Source: CAZWSX01 sp964636985
GTDB taxonomy: Bacteria > Planctomycetota > Planctomycetia > Pirellulales > Pirellulaceae
NCBI GenBank assembly: GCA_964636985.1
Contig: CAZWSX010000011.1
Coordinates: 138,021 to 202,020, forward strand
DNA length: 64,000 nucleotides
Direction of reading: 5' to 3'
In this document: positions 52,748-61,864 of the stretch, piece after piece
Numbering within the stretch: the first letter of the stretch is position 1
Layout: each line of letters opens with the position of its first letter
Translations under genes and position numbers: made by a program
The notes under the pieces: model-generated
Databases searched by the model: none
What the model was told of the DNA's origin: nothing
The model's input: only the letters and a program-made list of their open reading frames with translations

Positions 52748-55657
52748 TTACTCCCGCGAGATGAACTCGTCCAAGTTGAATAGCACCCTCGCCACCCGCG
52801 ACCAAATCGCATTTTCGTCCGCTGCCGTCGAACTTTTGGCAAACGCTTCCAGGCGATCCAGTTCCGCAATTTGCGGATCTCGCCCCAAAGCCACACGAAA
52901 TGCCCAAGCGGCACGGCTGCGGGTATCGGTCGGTCCTTCGGTCACAATCCGCTCGCCAAAGGCCTCGGCCAACTCGACGAACGCTGGATCATTTGCCAAG
53001 TGAAGCGCCTGCAGTGGCGTGTTGCTGCGATTGCGCCGCGTGCAGGCCGTTTGGGCATCGGGGGCGTCGAACGTAGTCATCAGAGGATGCTGACATTGCC
53101 GCCACAAGTAGGTGTAAATGCCGCGCTTCCACCGGTCGGCCCCTTGGCTCTCGGTCCAGACACGCTTGTTTTGCGTGAAGCTGAAGACCTCGAGCGGTTG
53201 AGGCGGAAACACACCCGGACCGCCGAGCGATTGCGTCAACCGTCCGCTCGTGGCCAGTGCCGCGTCGCGAACGAGCTCGGCCTCGATTCGCAACCGCTGC
53301 TGCCGCGCCAGGAGCTTGTTCAGCGGGTCGATCGCCACCACTTCGGGCCGCATTTCCGACGCCTGACGATAGGCAGCGCTCGTCAAAATCAACTTGTGTA
53401 GCGCCTTGCGACTCCAGCCGTTTTCGGCGAACCACACGGCCAGCTTATCGAGCAACTCCGGATGCGTAGGGAGCGACCCCTGCATGCCGAAATCGTTGTC
53501 GGTTTCGACAAGGCCGCGCCCAAAATGTTGCTGCCACACGCGATTGACCATCACGCGCGCCGTGAGCGGGTGTTTGCCATCAACCAGCCACTTTGCCAGA
53601 TCGAGCCGCGTCTTCAACTCGCCTGCCGCCCCCGACGAAAGCGAGCCAGGAACGCCCGGTGAAACGTCGGCGCCGCGACTCAAAAAGTCTCCGCGCAGAT
53701 GGATGTAGGTTTGTCGCGGCATCCCGACTTCTTTGCAGACGAGCGTTGTGGGGATCGCTTCGCGAGCTGCTTTGAGATCTTTGCCAACTGCCTGCAGAAC
53801 CTCTTCTTTGGCGAGGGCCGCCGCGACGACTCTAAGTTCGGAGGCGATCGCGTCCCGATCGGTCGGCATAAATTGGTCGGCCGGCTTTTCAAGTCGGCGC
53901 TGCGCCGCGACCGGAAGGTTGACGAAAGGGCTTTCCCCATTGGTCGCCGAAATGCGAAATCGCGTCATCGCGCGAGCCGGTTTGTCGCCGAATTTCAGCG
54001 TGAAACGCATATTCACCGAATCACTGACGACGGCCGGTTGTTCCAGCACGAAGACGATCGAGGCGCCGGGATCATCGGCCTTCGTCTCGCCGACGGACCA
54101 TCCAGCGTTGGGATCGTTACCCAGCGCTTTGCTGGCTTCGTTCCCTGGCGCTTCGCGGTCAGCGAATGCTTTCGCGAACTTGAGCGGCTTGTCGGCGGCT
54201 TCCAGAGTGATGCCGGTCAGCAAGAATTCTCCGTTCTCGCCGCGACCCAAGCCAACGCCTTCTCCCTTTCCGTCGACAGGAGGAAGTGCCTCCACGCGGA
54301 TTGCGGAAATCGACTTGTACCTTTGCCAGCCTTCGACGACGTAGGTTTCACCGGCTTCGCTGGGGCCACTGGCGACAATCGACAGGTCATCGAGTCGCTG
54401 GACTTTCGTCCCCTTCGTCGAACGAACATCGCGGGCGGCAAAGTGCGCATAGCCATCACGCTTCTGCTCACGCAGTTTGACGACTTGCTGATCGATATCG
54501 ATGTTCGCTTGACCAAACGCCTCGGTTGGCTTGGCCTTCATTTCGTCCAGCTGCTTTTGGAACGTATCGATTCGGGCTTCAAGTTCACTCGTAGGGAGCG
54601 ATTGCTCACGTTCTTCGATCGCATTGAAGAACGCATACAACCGGTAGTAGTCGGCCTGACTGACAGGATCGTACTTGTGGTCGTGGCACTGGGCGCACCC
54701 CACGGTGAGCCCCAGCCAAACGGCCCCGGTCGTATTCGTTCGGTCGACCGTCCGCTCAGCGCGGAATTGCTCGGGGTCCGTCCCCCCTTCTTCGTTGAAC
54801 GACGTGTTGCGATGGAAGCCGGTCGCCACAATTTGGTCGGTCGTCGCGTTCGGCAACAGATCGCCGGCCAGCTGTTCTGTCGTGAACTGGTCGAACGGCA
54901 TGTCGTCGTTAATCGCATGAATCACCCAATCGCGCCACGGCCAGATCGAACGTGGCCCGTCGATGGTGTAACCGTTCGAGTCGGCATAGCGCGCCGCGTC
55001 GAGCCAATACCGCGCCTGCCGCTCGCCGAAGTGCGGCGACGCCAGCAACCGATCGACCATCCGCTCGTACGCGTCGGGCGACTTATCGGCCAGGTACTCG
55101 TCGATCTCGGCAGTACTAGGAGGCAATCCCAATAAATCGAACGATGCCCGACGAATGAGAGTCGTTCGGTCTGCCTCTGGCGACGGCGTGAGACCTGCCT
55201 TCTCCATTCGCTCGAGAATGAAGAAGTCGACGTCGTTCTTGGGCCACGCAGTATTGCGGACTGCGGGGATCGGCTTGGCCTTCGGCGGCACAAACGCCCA
55301 ATGCGGTGTGTACTCGGCCCCTTCGTCGATCCACTGGCGAAGAACGGCAATCTCTTCGGGTTTGAGGGGATCACCCGTCTCAGGCGGCGGCATCCGCGAT
55401 TCGTCGGTAGCCGTAATCTTGGCCAGCAACAAACTCTCGCCCGACTTCTCCGGGACAATCGCATTGGCCGCAACCGCAGCATCGCGGAGATCGAGCCGCA
55501 ATTCTCCTTGCTGCGTGGCCGGGCCGTGGCACTTAAAGCAGCGATTCGACAACAGGGGGCGGACTTGGCTTTGGTAGTCGACGCGCGGCTCACCCGCTTG
55601 GGCAAAACCTGCTACAGCCAACACGCAAATCGCGAGTGAACGGGCACGGCAAAACAT
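52748..55657 (-). CDS. PSD1 cytochrome / DUF1549 / DUF1553 protein (copy B)
   Basis: A 969-residue exported protein with a signal peptide (about 1-21) and a cytochrome domain with CFKCH at 40-44. DUF1549 follows (about 135-345; LLGLPPSTAEIDEYL, YADSNGYTIDGPRSIWPWRDW), then a middle beta-rich region. DUF1553 spans about 655-930 (LAKWLVDGKHPLTARVMVNRVWQQHFG, RRNRSNTPLQALHLAND). It differs from copy A in the middle region, so the two pairs probably act on different glycans. Followed directly by its DUF1501 partner. Confidence 0.92.
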   Translation of the reverse strand: MFCRARSLAICVLAVAGFAQAGEPRVDYQSQVRPLLSNRCFKCHGPATQQGELRLDLRDAAVAANAIVPEKSGESLLLAKITATDESRMPPPETGDPLKPEEIAVLRQWIDEGAEYTPHWAFVPPKAKPIPAVRNTAWPKNDVDFFILERMEKAGLTPSPEADRTTLIRRASFDLLGLPPSTAEIDEYLADKSPDAYERMVDRLLASPHFGERQARYWLDAARYADSNGYTIDGPRSIWPWRDWVIHAINDDMPFDQFTTEQLAGDLLPNATTDQIVATGFHRNTSFNEEGGTDPEQFRAERTVDRTNTTGAVWLGLTVGCAQCHDHKYDPVSQADYYRLYAFFNAIEEREQSLPTSELEARIDTFQKQLDEMKAKPTEAFGQANIDIDQQVVKLREQKRDGYAHFAARDVRSTKGTKVQRLDDLSIVASGPSEAGETYVVEGWQRYKSISAIRVEALPPVDGKGEGVGLGRGENGEFLLTGITLEAADKPLKFAKAFADREAPGNEASKALGNDPNAGWSVGETKADDPGASIVFVLEQPAVVSDSVNMRFTLKFGDKPARAMTRFRISATNGESPFVNLPVAAQRRLEKPADQFMPTDRDAIASELRVVAAALAKEEVLQAVGKDLKAAREAIPTTLVCKEVGMPRQTYIHLRGDFLSRGADVSPGVPGSLSSGAAGELKTRLDLAKWLVDGKHPLTARVMVNRVWQQHFGRGLVETDNDFGMQGSLPTHPELLDKLAVWFAENGWSRKALHKLILTSAAYRQASEMRPEVVAIDPLNKLLARQQRLRIEAELVRDAALATSGRLTQSLGGPGVFPPQPLEVFSFTQNKRVWTESQGADRWKRGIYTYLWRQCQHPLMTTFDAPDAQTACTRRNRSNTPLQALHLANDPAFVELAEAFGERIVTEGPTDTRSRAAWAFRVALGRDPQIAELDRLEAFAKSSTAADENAIWSRVARVLFNLDEFISRE

Positions 55658-55778
55658 CGGCGAAAGGGTCCCTTCGCAAGCGTGACGACGCTATCCATCC
55701 ATGCCAGCTTATCCGGCCCATTTTCGTGGACAAGAGTAGTTTACCAGCGGGCCTCGAAAAGGGCCGCTTTTGCGCCAA

Positions 55779-56771
55779 TCACGTGCCGATTGGTTGTGGC
55801 GCCGGGCGTTGGATCGAGCACGCCTCGCTTGCCATGGCCGTGTAGTCAGGGCGGTCGGCCGAGGTCTGGTGACGAAACGCCTTCACGATCTTGCCATCGG
55901 CAATGACAAAAGCGCCGGGCAACTGGAAGACATCTCCCTGTACTTTGCCTGCACCATGACCGCCGAACGATTGCGCCCCGCGGACCCAAATCACAGGGCC
56001 AAGAATGCTCCACAGCGATCCTCGACCAAGCTCGAACGCGGCATAGAGTTGGCGCTCGGGATCGCTTATCCGCGGGACATCCGCGAGGCCGTACTTCGCG
56101 AAAAAGTCCCCTGCCGCATCAGGTTCCAACATCGAAACCAGGACGATGCCGAGCCCCTGCGTCTCAATCGCTTGCCGCTGCTGTTGAATATCGGCCAACG
56201 CCTCTCGACAAAATGTGCAACCGCCGTGGCGAAGAAAAACCAGCAGGCGAGGTTGCGAGCGAGAAAGGTCCCCAAGCGACTCTCCCTTCTGATCGTGAAA
56301 GTTTTGCATAGCATCGGCCAGCGCCAGTGCGGGAGCCGTCCTCGCATGTGCGGCTTTGGCTGCTCCATGCAAAATCAATAGGAACGGCACCAACCAGATC
56401 ACATCATTAGTGAGGTTGGTCCAACCGAACGCCCAAGGGACGGTCCCATTTAAGGCGTAGAAGACGAGTCCAATCGGCCCAAACAACTTGCCTAAGAATC
56501 CGACGAACGTAATAAGCCAATGCCGATAGGGATCGCGCGCGGCAATCCAGTAACCAATGCCATACACGCCGACGATCATTCCGATGCACTGCCACAGCCA
56601 CAGCTCGTCCGGAACTTTCAAGCCAACGAGTTGAAAGTACGACTTGGGTGCCAGAACGCAGTAAGCGCCCCATGCCAGGTTGTAGATCCCTGCGATTCTT
56701 AAGACCCACGACATCCAAGCCGGGGCCTGGGAATCCTCAAGAGAATTACTTCGCTGCACTGAGTTGTTCAT
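55779..56771 (-). CDS. Membrane-anchored SelL/AhpC-like thioredoxin-fold protein
   Basis: A 330-residue fusion. The first half has four hydrophobic segments (about 20-43, 58-77, 85-108 and 122-140). The second half is a thioredoxin-fold domain whose motif RHGGCTFCREAL places a CxxC centre at Cys185/Cys188. The same positions hold the redox pair of the SelL / peroxiredoxin-like-2 group. The strongly basic RH before the motif and the later GLADVPRISDPERQLYAAFELGRGS segment support that group. The start has GAGGAGG five bases upstream. Probably a membrane-bound peroxide or disulfide reductase. Confidence 0.75.
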   Translation of the reverse strand: MNNSVQRSNSLEDSQAPAWMSWVLRIAGIYNLAWGAYCVLAPKSYFQLVGLKVPDELWLWQCIGMIVGVYGIGYWIAARDPYRHWLITFVGFLGKLFGPIGLVFYALNGTVPWAFGWTNLTNDVIWLVPFLLILHGAAKAAHARTAPALALADAMQNFHDQKGESLGDLSRSQPRLLVFLRHGGCTFCREALADIQQQRQAIETQGLGIVLVSMLEPDAAGDFFAKYGLADVPRISDPERQLYAAFELGRGSLWSILGPVIWVRGAQSFGGHGAGKVQGDVFQLPGAFVIADGKIVKAFRHQTSADRPDYTAMASEACSIQRPAPQPIGT

Positions 56772-56895
56772 GGTGGCCTCCTCACTCGCAACCGATAGGC
56801 GCGCACGATATTAACTCACGCGAACGTGGGTGCACCCTAATTATGGCCTGAGAATCCGAGCGAGAGGCTCGGAACGTGCAGAGCGGGAACGCAAA

Positions 56896-56920
56896 AAGGC
56901 GACGGAGGACCGTCGCCTTC
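56896..56920 (-). terminator. Terminator of the 29-residue basic protein gene
   Basis: On the minus strand, AAGGCGACGG pairs with CCGTCGCCTT around a four-base loop, followed by a short T run. It lies about 70 bases after the small gene's stop. Confidence 0.8.
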
Positions 56921-56991
56921 TTTAGTGTAGATCGCGGCCGCTAAACGGCGGCCCCATTGCGCGGCAAGCATTTTACGCCGCAAACATCGCA

Positions 56992-57081
56992 CTATTTTTT
57001 GCGGTGGCGAATCCGTGCACGCATCCGACGCTTCTTACGACCCAGTTTGCGACGACCTTTACCCGTCTTCTTGACACCCAC
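56992..57081 (-). CDS. 29-residue highly basic protein, putative ribosome-associated (AURKAIP1/COX24-like or bTHX-like)
   Basis: A GTG start at 57081 with AAGGA seven bases upstream opens a 29-residue frame. It has eight Lys, nine Arg and one His and ends RHRKK. A longer frame reaches back to 57213, but that part is outside the well-placed ribosome site. The composition, the KKTGKGRRKLGRKKRR core and the strong terminator downstream fit a tiny ribosomal or RNA-binding protein. Small basic proteins with an AURKAIP1/COX24 domain, or of the bTHX type, are the nearest families known to me; neither match is certain. Confidence 0.55.
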   Translation of the reverse strand: MGVKKTGKGRRKLGRKKRRMRARIRHRKK

Positions 57082-57368
57082 GAATGAATCCTTGAACGAA
57101 TGTGTGAAAGGGCCCTGACCAAGCGGCGGACCATTCACAAGTCGCCTGCGTTTTAGGTGGCCGAAACTCGCAATCTTACCGTGGCGCGTGATTTTCGCAA
57201 GATCGACACGCAAGCATCTGTTGGCGCCCTTCGCCCCCTCCCGCTTGAGCCGGAAGTCCTTTATACTGCAAAGTTTACCGCTCTCGCGCAGCTCGCCTCT
57301 ATACTGTGCTGTTTGTGTGGCTCCCGCCGCCCTTGGCCAGTTGAACCGTCCGCAAGTGAAGCTCAGCC

Positions 57369-58394
57369 GTGATCATCATCCTTAAACCCGACGTTACCGA
57401 AGACCAAATCAGCCACCTTCTGGAGCGGCTCGAAAGCCTCAACCTCAAGGCGCACATCAGCCGTGGCACGTTCCGCACGATCGTTGGGGTCATCGGTGAC
57501 GAAGACAAGATCCGCCAGGAACCCCTCACGGCTATCCCGGGCGTCCTCGACGTCATGCCCGTTCTCCCGCCGTACAAGTTGGCCAGCCGCGAAGCGCACC
57601 CCAAGTCGAGCATCGTTAACGTCGCCGGCGTCAAAATCGGCAACGGCAACTTGGGGATGATCGCCGGCCCTTGCGCTGTCGAAGAGCCCGAGCGAATGCA
57701 CCGCATCGCGGCTTCGGTCAAAAAGTCGGGCGCGAACATCTTTCGCGGCGGCGCCTACAAGCCGCGGACGAGCCCCTACGCGTTCCAGGGCCTCGGTGAA
57801 GAGGGGCTCAAGATCCTCAAAGAAGCTGGGCAAGCCCACGGCATGCCGGTCGTGACCGAAGTCACCGACCCGCGTAATGTGGAGCTCGTCGCCCAGTACG
57901 CCGACATGCTGCAAATCGGCGCGCGGAACATGCAGAACTTCGTGCTTTTGTCGGAAGTCGGCAAAACAAAGAAGCCGGTCCTCCTCAAGCGCGGCATGAG
58001 CGCCACCGTGCAAGACTTGCTGATGAGCGCCGAGTACATCTTGGCGCAAGGGAACGCCGACGTTGTTTTGTGCGAGCGCGGCATCAAGGGCTACGACCCA
58101 ACCACCCGCAACCTTTACGACGTCGCCGCGGTTGCCGTGGCCAAGCGGCTCTCGCACTTGCCGATGATCGTCGACCCCAGCCATGCCACCGGGCGGCCCG
58201 ACATCATCCCCGCTTGTGCCTTGGCAGGCGTGGCCGTGGGTGCCGACGGCGTCCACATCGAAGTTCACGATTGCCCCGAAAAGGCGAAGTCGGACGGGCC
58301 CCAAGCCTTATTGCCCGAGCAATATGCCGAACTGGCTGAGCAGATCCGACGGGTGGCAGCCGTCGTTCGCAAGCCCGACGCCGACAACGGCTAG
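57369..58394 (+). CDS. aroF: 3-Deoxy-7-phosphoheptulonate (DAHP) synthase, type I-beta
   Basis: A 341-residue enzyme that condenses PEP with erythrose 4-phosphate, the first step of the shikimate pathway. An N-terminal ferredoxin-like regulatory domain (about 1-68, starting MIIILKPDVTEDQ) precedes the TIM barrel. Active-site segments include IAGPCAVEEPERM, GGAYKPRTSPYAFQGLGEEGL, QIGARNMQNF, KPVLLKRGM, and DPSHATGRPD. The GTG start at 57369 begins exactly at the family N-terminus. TATACT boxes at 57262 and 57300 are possible -10 elements. The N-terminal domain is the usual site of feedback inhibition by aromatic amino acids. Confidence 0.95.
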   Translation: MIIILKPDVTEDQISHLLERLESLNLKAHISRGTFRTIVGVIGDEDKIRQEPLTAIPGVLDVMPVLPPYKLASREAHPKSSIVNVAGVKIGNGNLGMIAGPCAVEEPERMHRIAASVKKSGANIFRGGAYKPRTSPYAFQGLGEEGLKILKEAGQAHGMPVVTEVTDPRNVELVAQYADMLQIGARNMQNFVLLSEVGKTKKPVLLKRGMSATVQDLLMSAEYILAQGNADVVLCERGIKGYDPTTRNLYDVAAVAVAKRLSHLPMIVDPSHATGRPDIIPACALAGVAVGADGVHIEVHDCPEKAKSDGPQALLPEQYAELAEQIRRVAAVVRKPDADNG

Positions 58395-58480
58395 TGTTCT
58401 AACGCTCCCCTGATAACGCCGCGTCCTACCTCGCGCTGGCGTTGTGCCGATCTGTTGAGAGACCTTAGGAGTTTCGTACG

Positions 58481-59233
58481 ATGCGTCGCCCCATTATCGC
58501 CGGCAACTGGAAGATGAACCTTTCCAAGGCCGAAGCGGTTTCGCTGGCCCAAAAGGTCGCCGCTCAAGTCAAAGCCGGGGGAAAAGCGGACGTTGTGGTG
58601 TGCCCCACCTTCGTGCACCTCGACGCCGTCGCCCAAGTGCTGGCCGGTACGCAAGTCGGCCTGGGTGCTCAAGACTGTTACCACGAAGGCAACGGCGCCT
58701 ACACAGGCGAAATCAGCACGGCCATGCTGCTCGATTTGGGCTGCAAGTACGTCATCCTGGGCCACAGCGAACGGCGCCACATCCTGGGCGAGACCGATGG
58801 GGCCGTGAACCGAAAGACCAAGGCCGCGTTAGCCGCCGGCCTGATCCCAATTGTCTGCGTTGGCGAGACGCTGGCCGAACGCGAAGCGGGGCAAACTCAC
58901 GCGGTAGTTCAAGCGCAGTTCGATGGGTCGCTGGCCGGCCTGACCGACGAGCAAATGGCCAAAATCATCGTCGCTTACGAGCCCGTTTGGGCCATTGGGA
59001 CAGGCAAGAATGCCACCCCCGCCCAAGCGGCAGAAGTGCATGCTGATCTTCGCACATTGATTGCGAATCGGTACAATTCAACAATCGCGGATCGCGTGCG
59101 AATCCAGTACGGGGGAAGCGTTAAGCCAGAAAACGCTGCCGAACTCCTGTCGCAACCGAATATCGACGGCGCGCTCGTCGGTGGAGCATCGCTTAAAGCC
59201 GAAAGCTTCCTGGGAATCATTGCGGGCGCTTAG
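58481..59233 (+). CDS. tpiA: Triosephosphate isomerase
   Basis: A 250-residue glycolytic enzyme interconverting dihydroxyacetone phosphate and glyceraldehyde 3-phosphate. Catalytic residues are in place: Lys11 in GNWKMN, His95 in LGHSERR and Glu167 in AYEPVWAIGTG, with the flexible loop following. Normal length. TAGGAG lies upstream of ATG 58481. Followed by secG after 106 bases, a common arrangement in many bacteria. Confidence 0.97.
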   Translation: MRRPIIAGNWKMNLSKAEAVSLAQKVAAQVKAGGKADVVVCPTFVHLDAVAQVLAGTQVGLGAQDCYHEGNGAYTGEISTAMLLDLGCKYVILGHSERRHILGETDGAVNRKTKAALAAGLIPIVCVGETLAEREAGQTHAVVQAQFDGSLAGLTDEQMAKIIVAYEPVWAIGTGKNATPAQAAEVHADLRTLIANRYNSTIADRVRIQYGGSVKPENAAELLSQPNIDGALVGGASLKAESFLGIIAGA

Positions 59234-59339
59234 CGAATCGAAGCGATCGACCTCGATAGGACCGCCAGACGGGGCCAAGGACGCCCCTGTCGATGTGAAC
59301 TTTAGCCCCTGATGATGGGGCCTCAATTGGAGTGCTGAG

Positions 59340-59930
59340 ATGTTGGTTTTGTTCGCTGCCGGAGATTTCGTCGCGAAGTTCATCTTCGGGACGATCGTGT
59401 TCGTCCTTTCGCTCTTCCTGATCCTGTTGGTTCTGGTCCAACGTGGAAAGGGGGGCGGCCTCACGGGTGCTCTCGGCGGCATGGGCGGACAGAGTGCCTT
59501 CGGCACCAAGGCAGGTGACATGTTCACTCGCGTGACCATTATCACGGCCGCAATCTGGATTCTCACTTGCTGGTTCGCCGGAAAGTATTTCTCGCTCGGC
59601 AGCACGCAAATCCTAGGGAGCGGCGGTAGCCGTTCCACCATCAATGCCGTCGAAGGCGGGGCCGACACCAAGACGTCCGGCAAGGGTGGCGCTGGAAAAG
59701 AGGCCGGCAAAGACACTGGTAAAGAAACCGACGAGAAGACGACCGAAGGCAAGGACCACAGCAAAGCAACAGACGATAAGAGCCCAGGCATTAAGGCCGG
59801 CGGCGACAACGACGCCAAGACGTCGGACGAGTCGAGCACTGAGAAGGCATCCACCGAATCGAGCGGCGCCGCTGCTGACAACACCAAGACCGACGCGTCG
59901 AAAGAGACTTCGACCGAAGAAAGCAAGTAG
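59340..59930 (+). CDS. secG: SecG translocase subunit with extended charged tail
   Basis: A 196-residue protein. The first 85 residues match SecG: a hydrophobic helix (TIVFVLSLFLILLVLVQ), the conserved RGKGGGLTGALGGMGGQSAFGTKAGD segment, and a second helix (ITAAIWILTCWFAG). The tail (85-196) is a repetitive Lys/Asp/Thr/Glu/Ser-rich extension not seen in ordinary SecG of 75-110 residues. SecG assists SecYE in protein export across the inner membrane. The tail is probably disordered and cytoplasmic or periplasmic; its role is unknown. Confidence 0.92.
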   Translation: MLVLFAAGDFVAKFIFGTIVFVLSLFLILLVLVQRGKGGGLTGALGGMGGQSAFGTKAGDMFTRVTIITAAIWILTCWFAGKYFSLGSTQILGSGGSRSTINAVEGGADTKTSGKGGAGKEAGKDTGKETDEKTTEGKDHSKATDDKSPGIKAGGDNDAKTSDESSTEKASTESSGAAADNTKTDASKETSTEESK

Positions 59931-60043
59931 TCGGGACCTGGGACGCGTAACCGTGGTCGCGGTCCAACGATGTCGCCGTTCTTGTTTTCTAGGTAACGAG
60001 TCCCGCCATTTTCGCCATTCAATCGTAACTCCGGAGCGTGATT

Positions 60044-60928
60044 GTGCTGCTGAGCATGACCGGACACGGTGAGGGGCGAAAGCAAAGCGACGGCTTGGCC
60101 GTTGTGGTCGAACTCCGCACCGTCAATAACCGTTATCTGAAACTGACCACGCGCTCGAACTTCCTCTCCGCCGCCTTCGAGCCCCTCGTCGAAGGTGTCG
60201 TTCGCGAACAAGTGCGTCGCGGTACGGTCAATGTGAATATCCAAGTCGACCGCAAAAGCGATCCCGACGATTACGTTCTGGATGAAGTGGTCCTCGAAAG
60301 CTATCGCCGCCAACTCGAACGCGTCAGCGCCAAGTGGAACGATGCGGCCACGATCCATCCGCAAACCCTTTTAACGCTGCCTGGCGTGGTTCGCGAAAAA
60401 GCGATCGGTGAAGACGCTGTCGAACAGCTTTGGCCAGTCGTAAAAGAGGCGCTCGTCGCCGGATTGGACTCCTTGGCCAAGTCCCGTTCCGACGAAGGAC
60501 ACGCCATGGGGCGCGACCTCGCGGAAAACATCGAGGCTATTTCCAAGGCGGTTTCGTCGATCGAGACCCGCGCCCCCGACGTCGCCGCAGGCTACCGTTC
60601 GCGGCTGCTAGAGCGAGTGAATCAATACGTCGCCGAGTTGGGAGTATCGATCACGGCCGGCGACGTCGCGCGGGAAGTCGCTATGTTCGCCGATCGGACC
60701 GATATTTCCGAGGAACTCGTGCGACTGAAAAGCCACCTTCGCCAGTTCAATAAGCTCGTCGAATCGGACGAGCCTGCGGGGCGCAAGCTCGACTTTGTGA
60801 CTCAAGAGTTGTTCCGCGAAATCAATACAGTCGGTTCCAAGGCTCAGGATGGCCCCATCGCGCTGCACGTGATCGAGGCCAAGGCAGCGATCGAGCGGAT
60901 TCGCGAGATGGTTCAGAACGTGGAGTAA
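60044..60928 (+). CDS. yicC: YicC-family endoribonuclease
   Basis: About 294 residues. GTG 60044 is preferred since GGAG lies seven bases upstream and the protein then starts LLSMTGHG, matching the family's SMTGxG beginning; GTG 60038 is the alternative. The C-terminal half is the DUF1732 region with GRKLDFVTQELFREINTVGSKA, a very conserved segment. YicC proteins are RNA endonucleases involved in stress adaptation and small-RNA turnover. The order yicC-gmk-rpoZ-coaC/coaB is widespread in bacteria. Confidence 0.92.
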   Translation: MLLSMTGHGEGRKQSDGLAVVVELRTVNNRYLKLTTRSNFLSAAFEPLVEGVVREQVRRGTVNVNIQVDRKSDPDDYVLDEVVLESYRRQLERVSAKWNDAATIHPQTLLTLPGVVREKAIGEDAVEQLWPVVKEALVAGLDSLAKSRSDEGHAMGRDLAENIEAISKAVSSIETRAPDVAAGYRSRLLERVNQYVAELGVSITAGDVAREVAMFADRTDISEELVRLKSHLRQFNKLVESDEPAGRKLDFVTQELFREINTVGSKAQDGPIALHVIEAKAAIERIREMVQNVE

Positions 60929-60936
60929 GACGACGT

Positions 60937-61542
60937 ATGACGGCTGGATCGAAAACGCCGAACGTCGCGAAACCTAAGGAGCGGATCGCGATCATTTCTG
61001 GCCCATCGGGGGCGGGAAAATCGACCGTGGTCCGTCGTTTGGCCTCCGATTGTTCGGTTCCACTGCGGGTAAGCATTTCCGCCACCACCAGAAAGCCTCG
61101 CGAAGGCGAGGTGAACGGGGTCAACTACCACTTTTTATCGAAAGAGGACTTCGCCCGGCGACAGGCCGCGAGCGAGTTCTTAGAAGCCAAAGAGGTCTTT
61201 GGCCGGGGGGAATGGTACGGCACGCTCAAATCGGTTGTTGCCGAGGGATTGAACGCCGGAGACTGGGTAGTCCTCGAAATCGACGTCGAAGGGGCCATGT
61301 CGGTCCTGGAGACCTACCCGGACGCCGTGACAATTTTTGTCCATGTAGGTACGCTAGAAGAACTGGAAAATCGCTTGCGGGGTCGCCGGACCGAATCAGA
61401 AGAAGCGATTCAAAGGCGGCTGGAAGTCGCCCGGCGCGAACTCACCTACCTCCCCCGCTATCAATACGAAGTCATCAATCACACGGTCGAACAGGCCGTT
61501 GCCGATATTTGCCGGATACTCAATCGTTTGGAAGAGGTTTGA
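60937..61542 (+). CDS. gmk: Guanylate kinase
   Basis: A 201-residue enzyme that phosphorylates GMP to GDP. The P-loop is SGPSGAGKS (residues 21-29). The GMP-binding segment is SISATTRKPREGEVNGVNYHF, and EIDVEGAM follows. The C-terminal lid carries RRTESEEAIQRRL. Eight bases separate it from yicC and one base from rpoZ, so the three are cotranscribed. Confidence 0.97.
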   Translation: MTAGSKTPNVAKPKERIAIISGPSGAGKSTVVRRLASDCSVPLRVSISATTRKPREGEVNGVNYHFLSKEDFARRQAASEFLEAKEVFGRGEWYGTLKSVVAEGLNAGDWVVLEIDVEGAMSVLETYPDAVTIFVHVGTLEELENRLRGRRTESEEAIQRRLEVARRELTYLPRYQYEVINHTVEQAVADICRILNRLEEV

Positions 61543-61543
61543 A

Positions 61544-61807
61544 ATGCTGGAAGAAATGAAGGAAGAGCGGGTTGTCAACAAAGTCGGCGGCCGCTTTAAG
61601 CTGTCGACCCTCATGCAAAAGCGCCTGCTGCAACTGCAACGCGGAAGCCCGGCTCTCGTAGCTGGCGACACCAAGAACAAGATGGAAATCGTGCTGGAAG
61701 AAATCCTGCAAGATAAAATCTATCTTGATACTTCCAACGAAGTGAAGATCACCGGCGATCTCGGCGGCGGCCCAGGCGAAAGCGTCGATCTCGACTTCGG
61801 CGAATAG
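61544..61807 (+). CDS. rpoZ: RNA polymerase omega subunit
   Basis: An 87-residue protein. GAGG lies seven bases before ATG 61544. Omega features are the VGGRFKLSTLMQKRLLQLQRGSPALV segment (normally R-F-x-L-x-x-x-x-x-x-R-A-x-x-L) and the following helix EIVLEEILQDKI. The C-terminal tail is acidic. It promotes assembly of the core polymerase. The location directly after gmk is the classical one. Confidence 0.88.
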   Translation: MLEEMKEERVVNKVGGRFKLSTLMQKRLLQLQRGSPALVAGDTKNKMEIVLEEILQDKIYLDTSNEVKITGDLGGGPGESVDLDFGE

Positions 61808-61864
61808 TTTGTTGCCGGCGATTCGACTCGTTCCAAGACGCGAACAAATTCGTTTTGCCACAGA

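Noticed and set aside
53699..55135. A 478-codon plus-strand frame
   Set aside because: Antisense shadow of the PSD1 copy B gene, low-complexity Arg/Phe-rich composition.
57240..57310. Two TATACT boxes before the DAHP synthase gene
   Set aside because: No -35 element at proper spacing was found, so I did not list a promoter.
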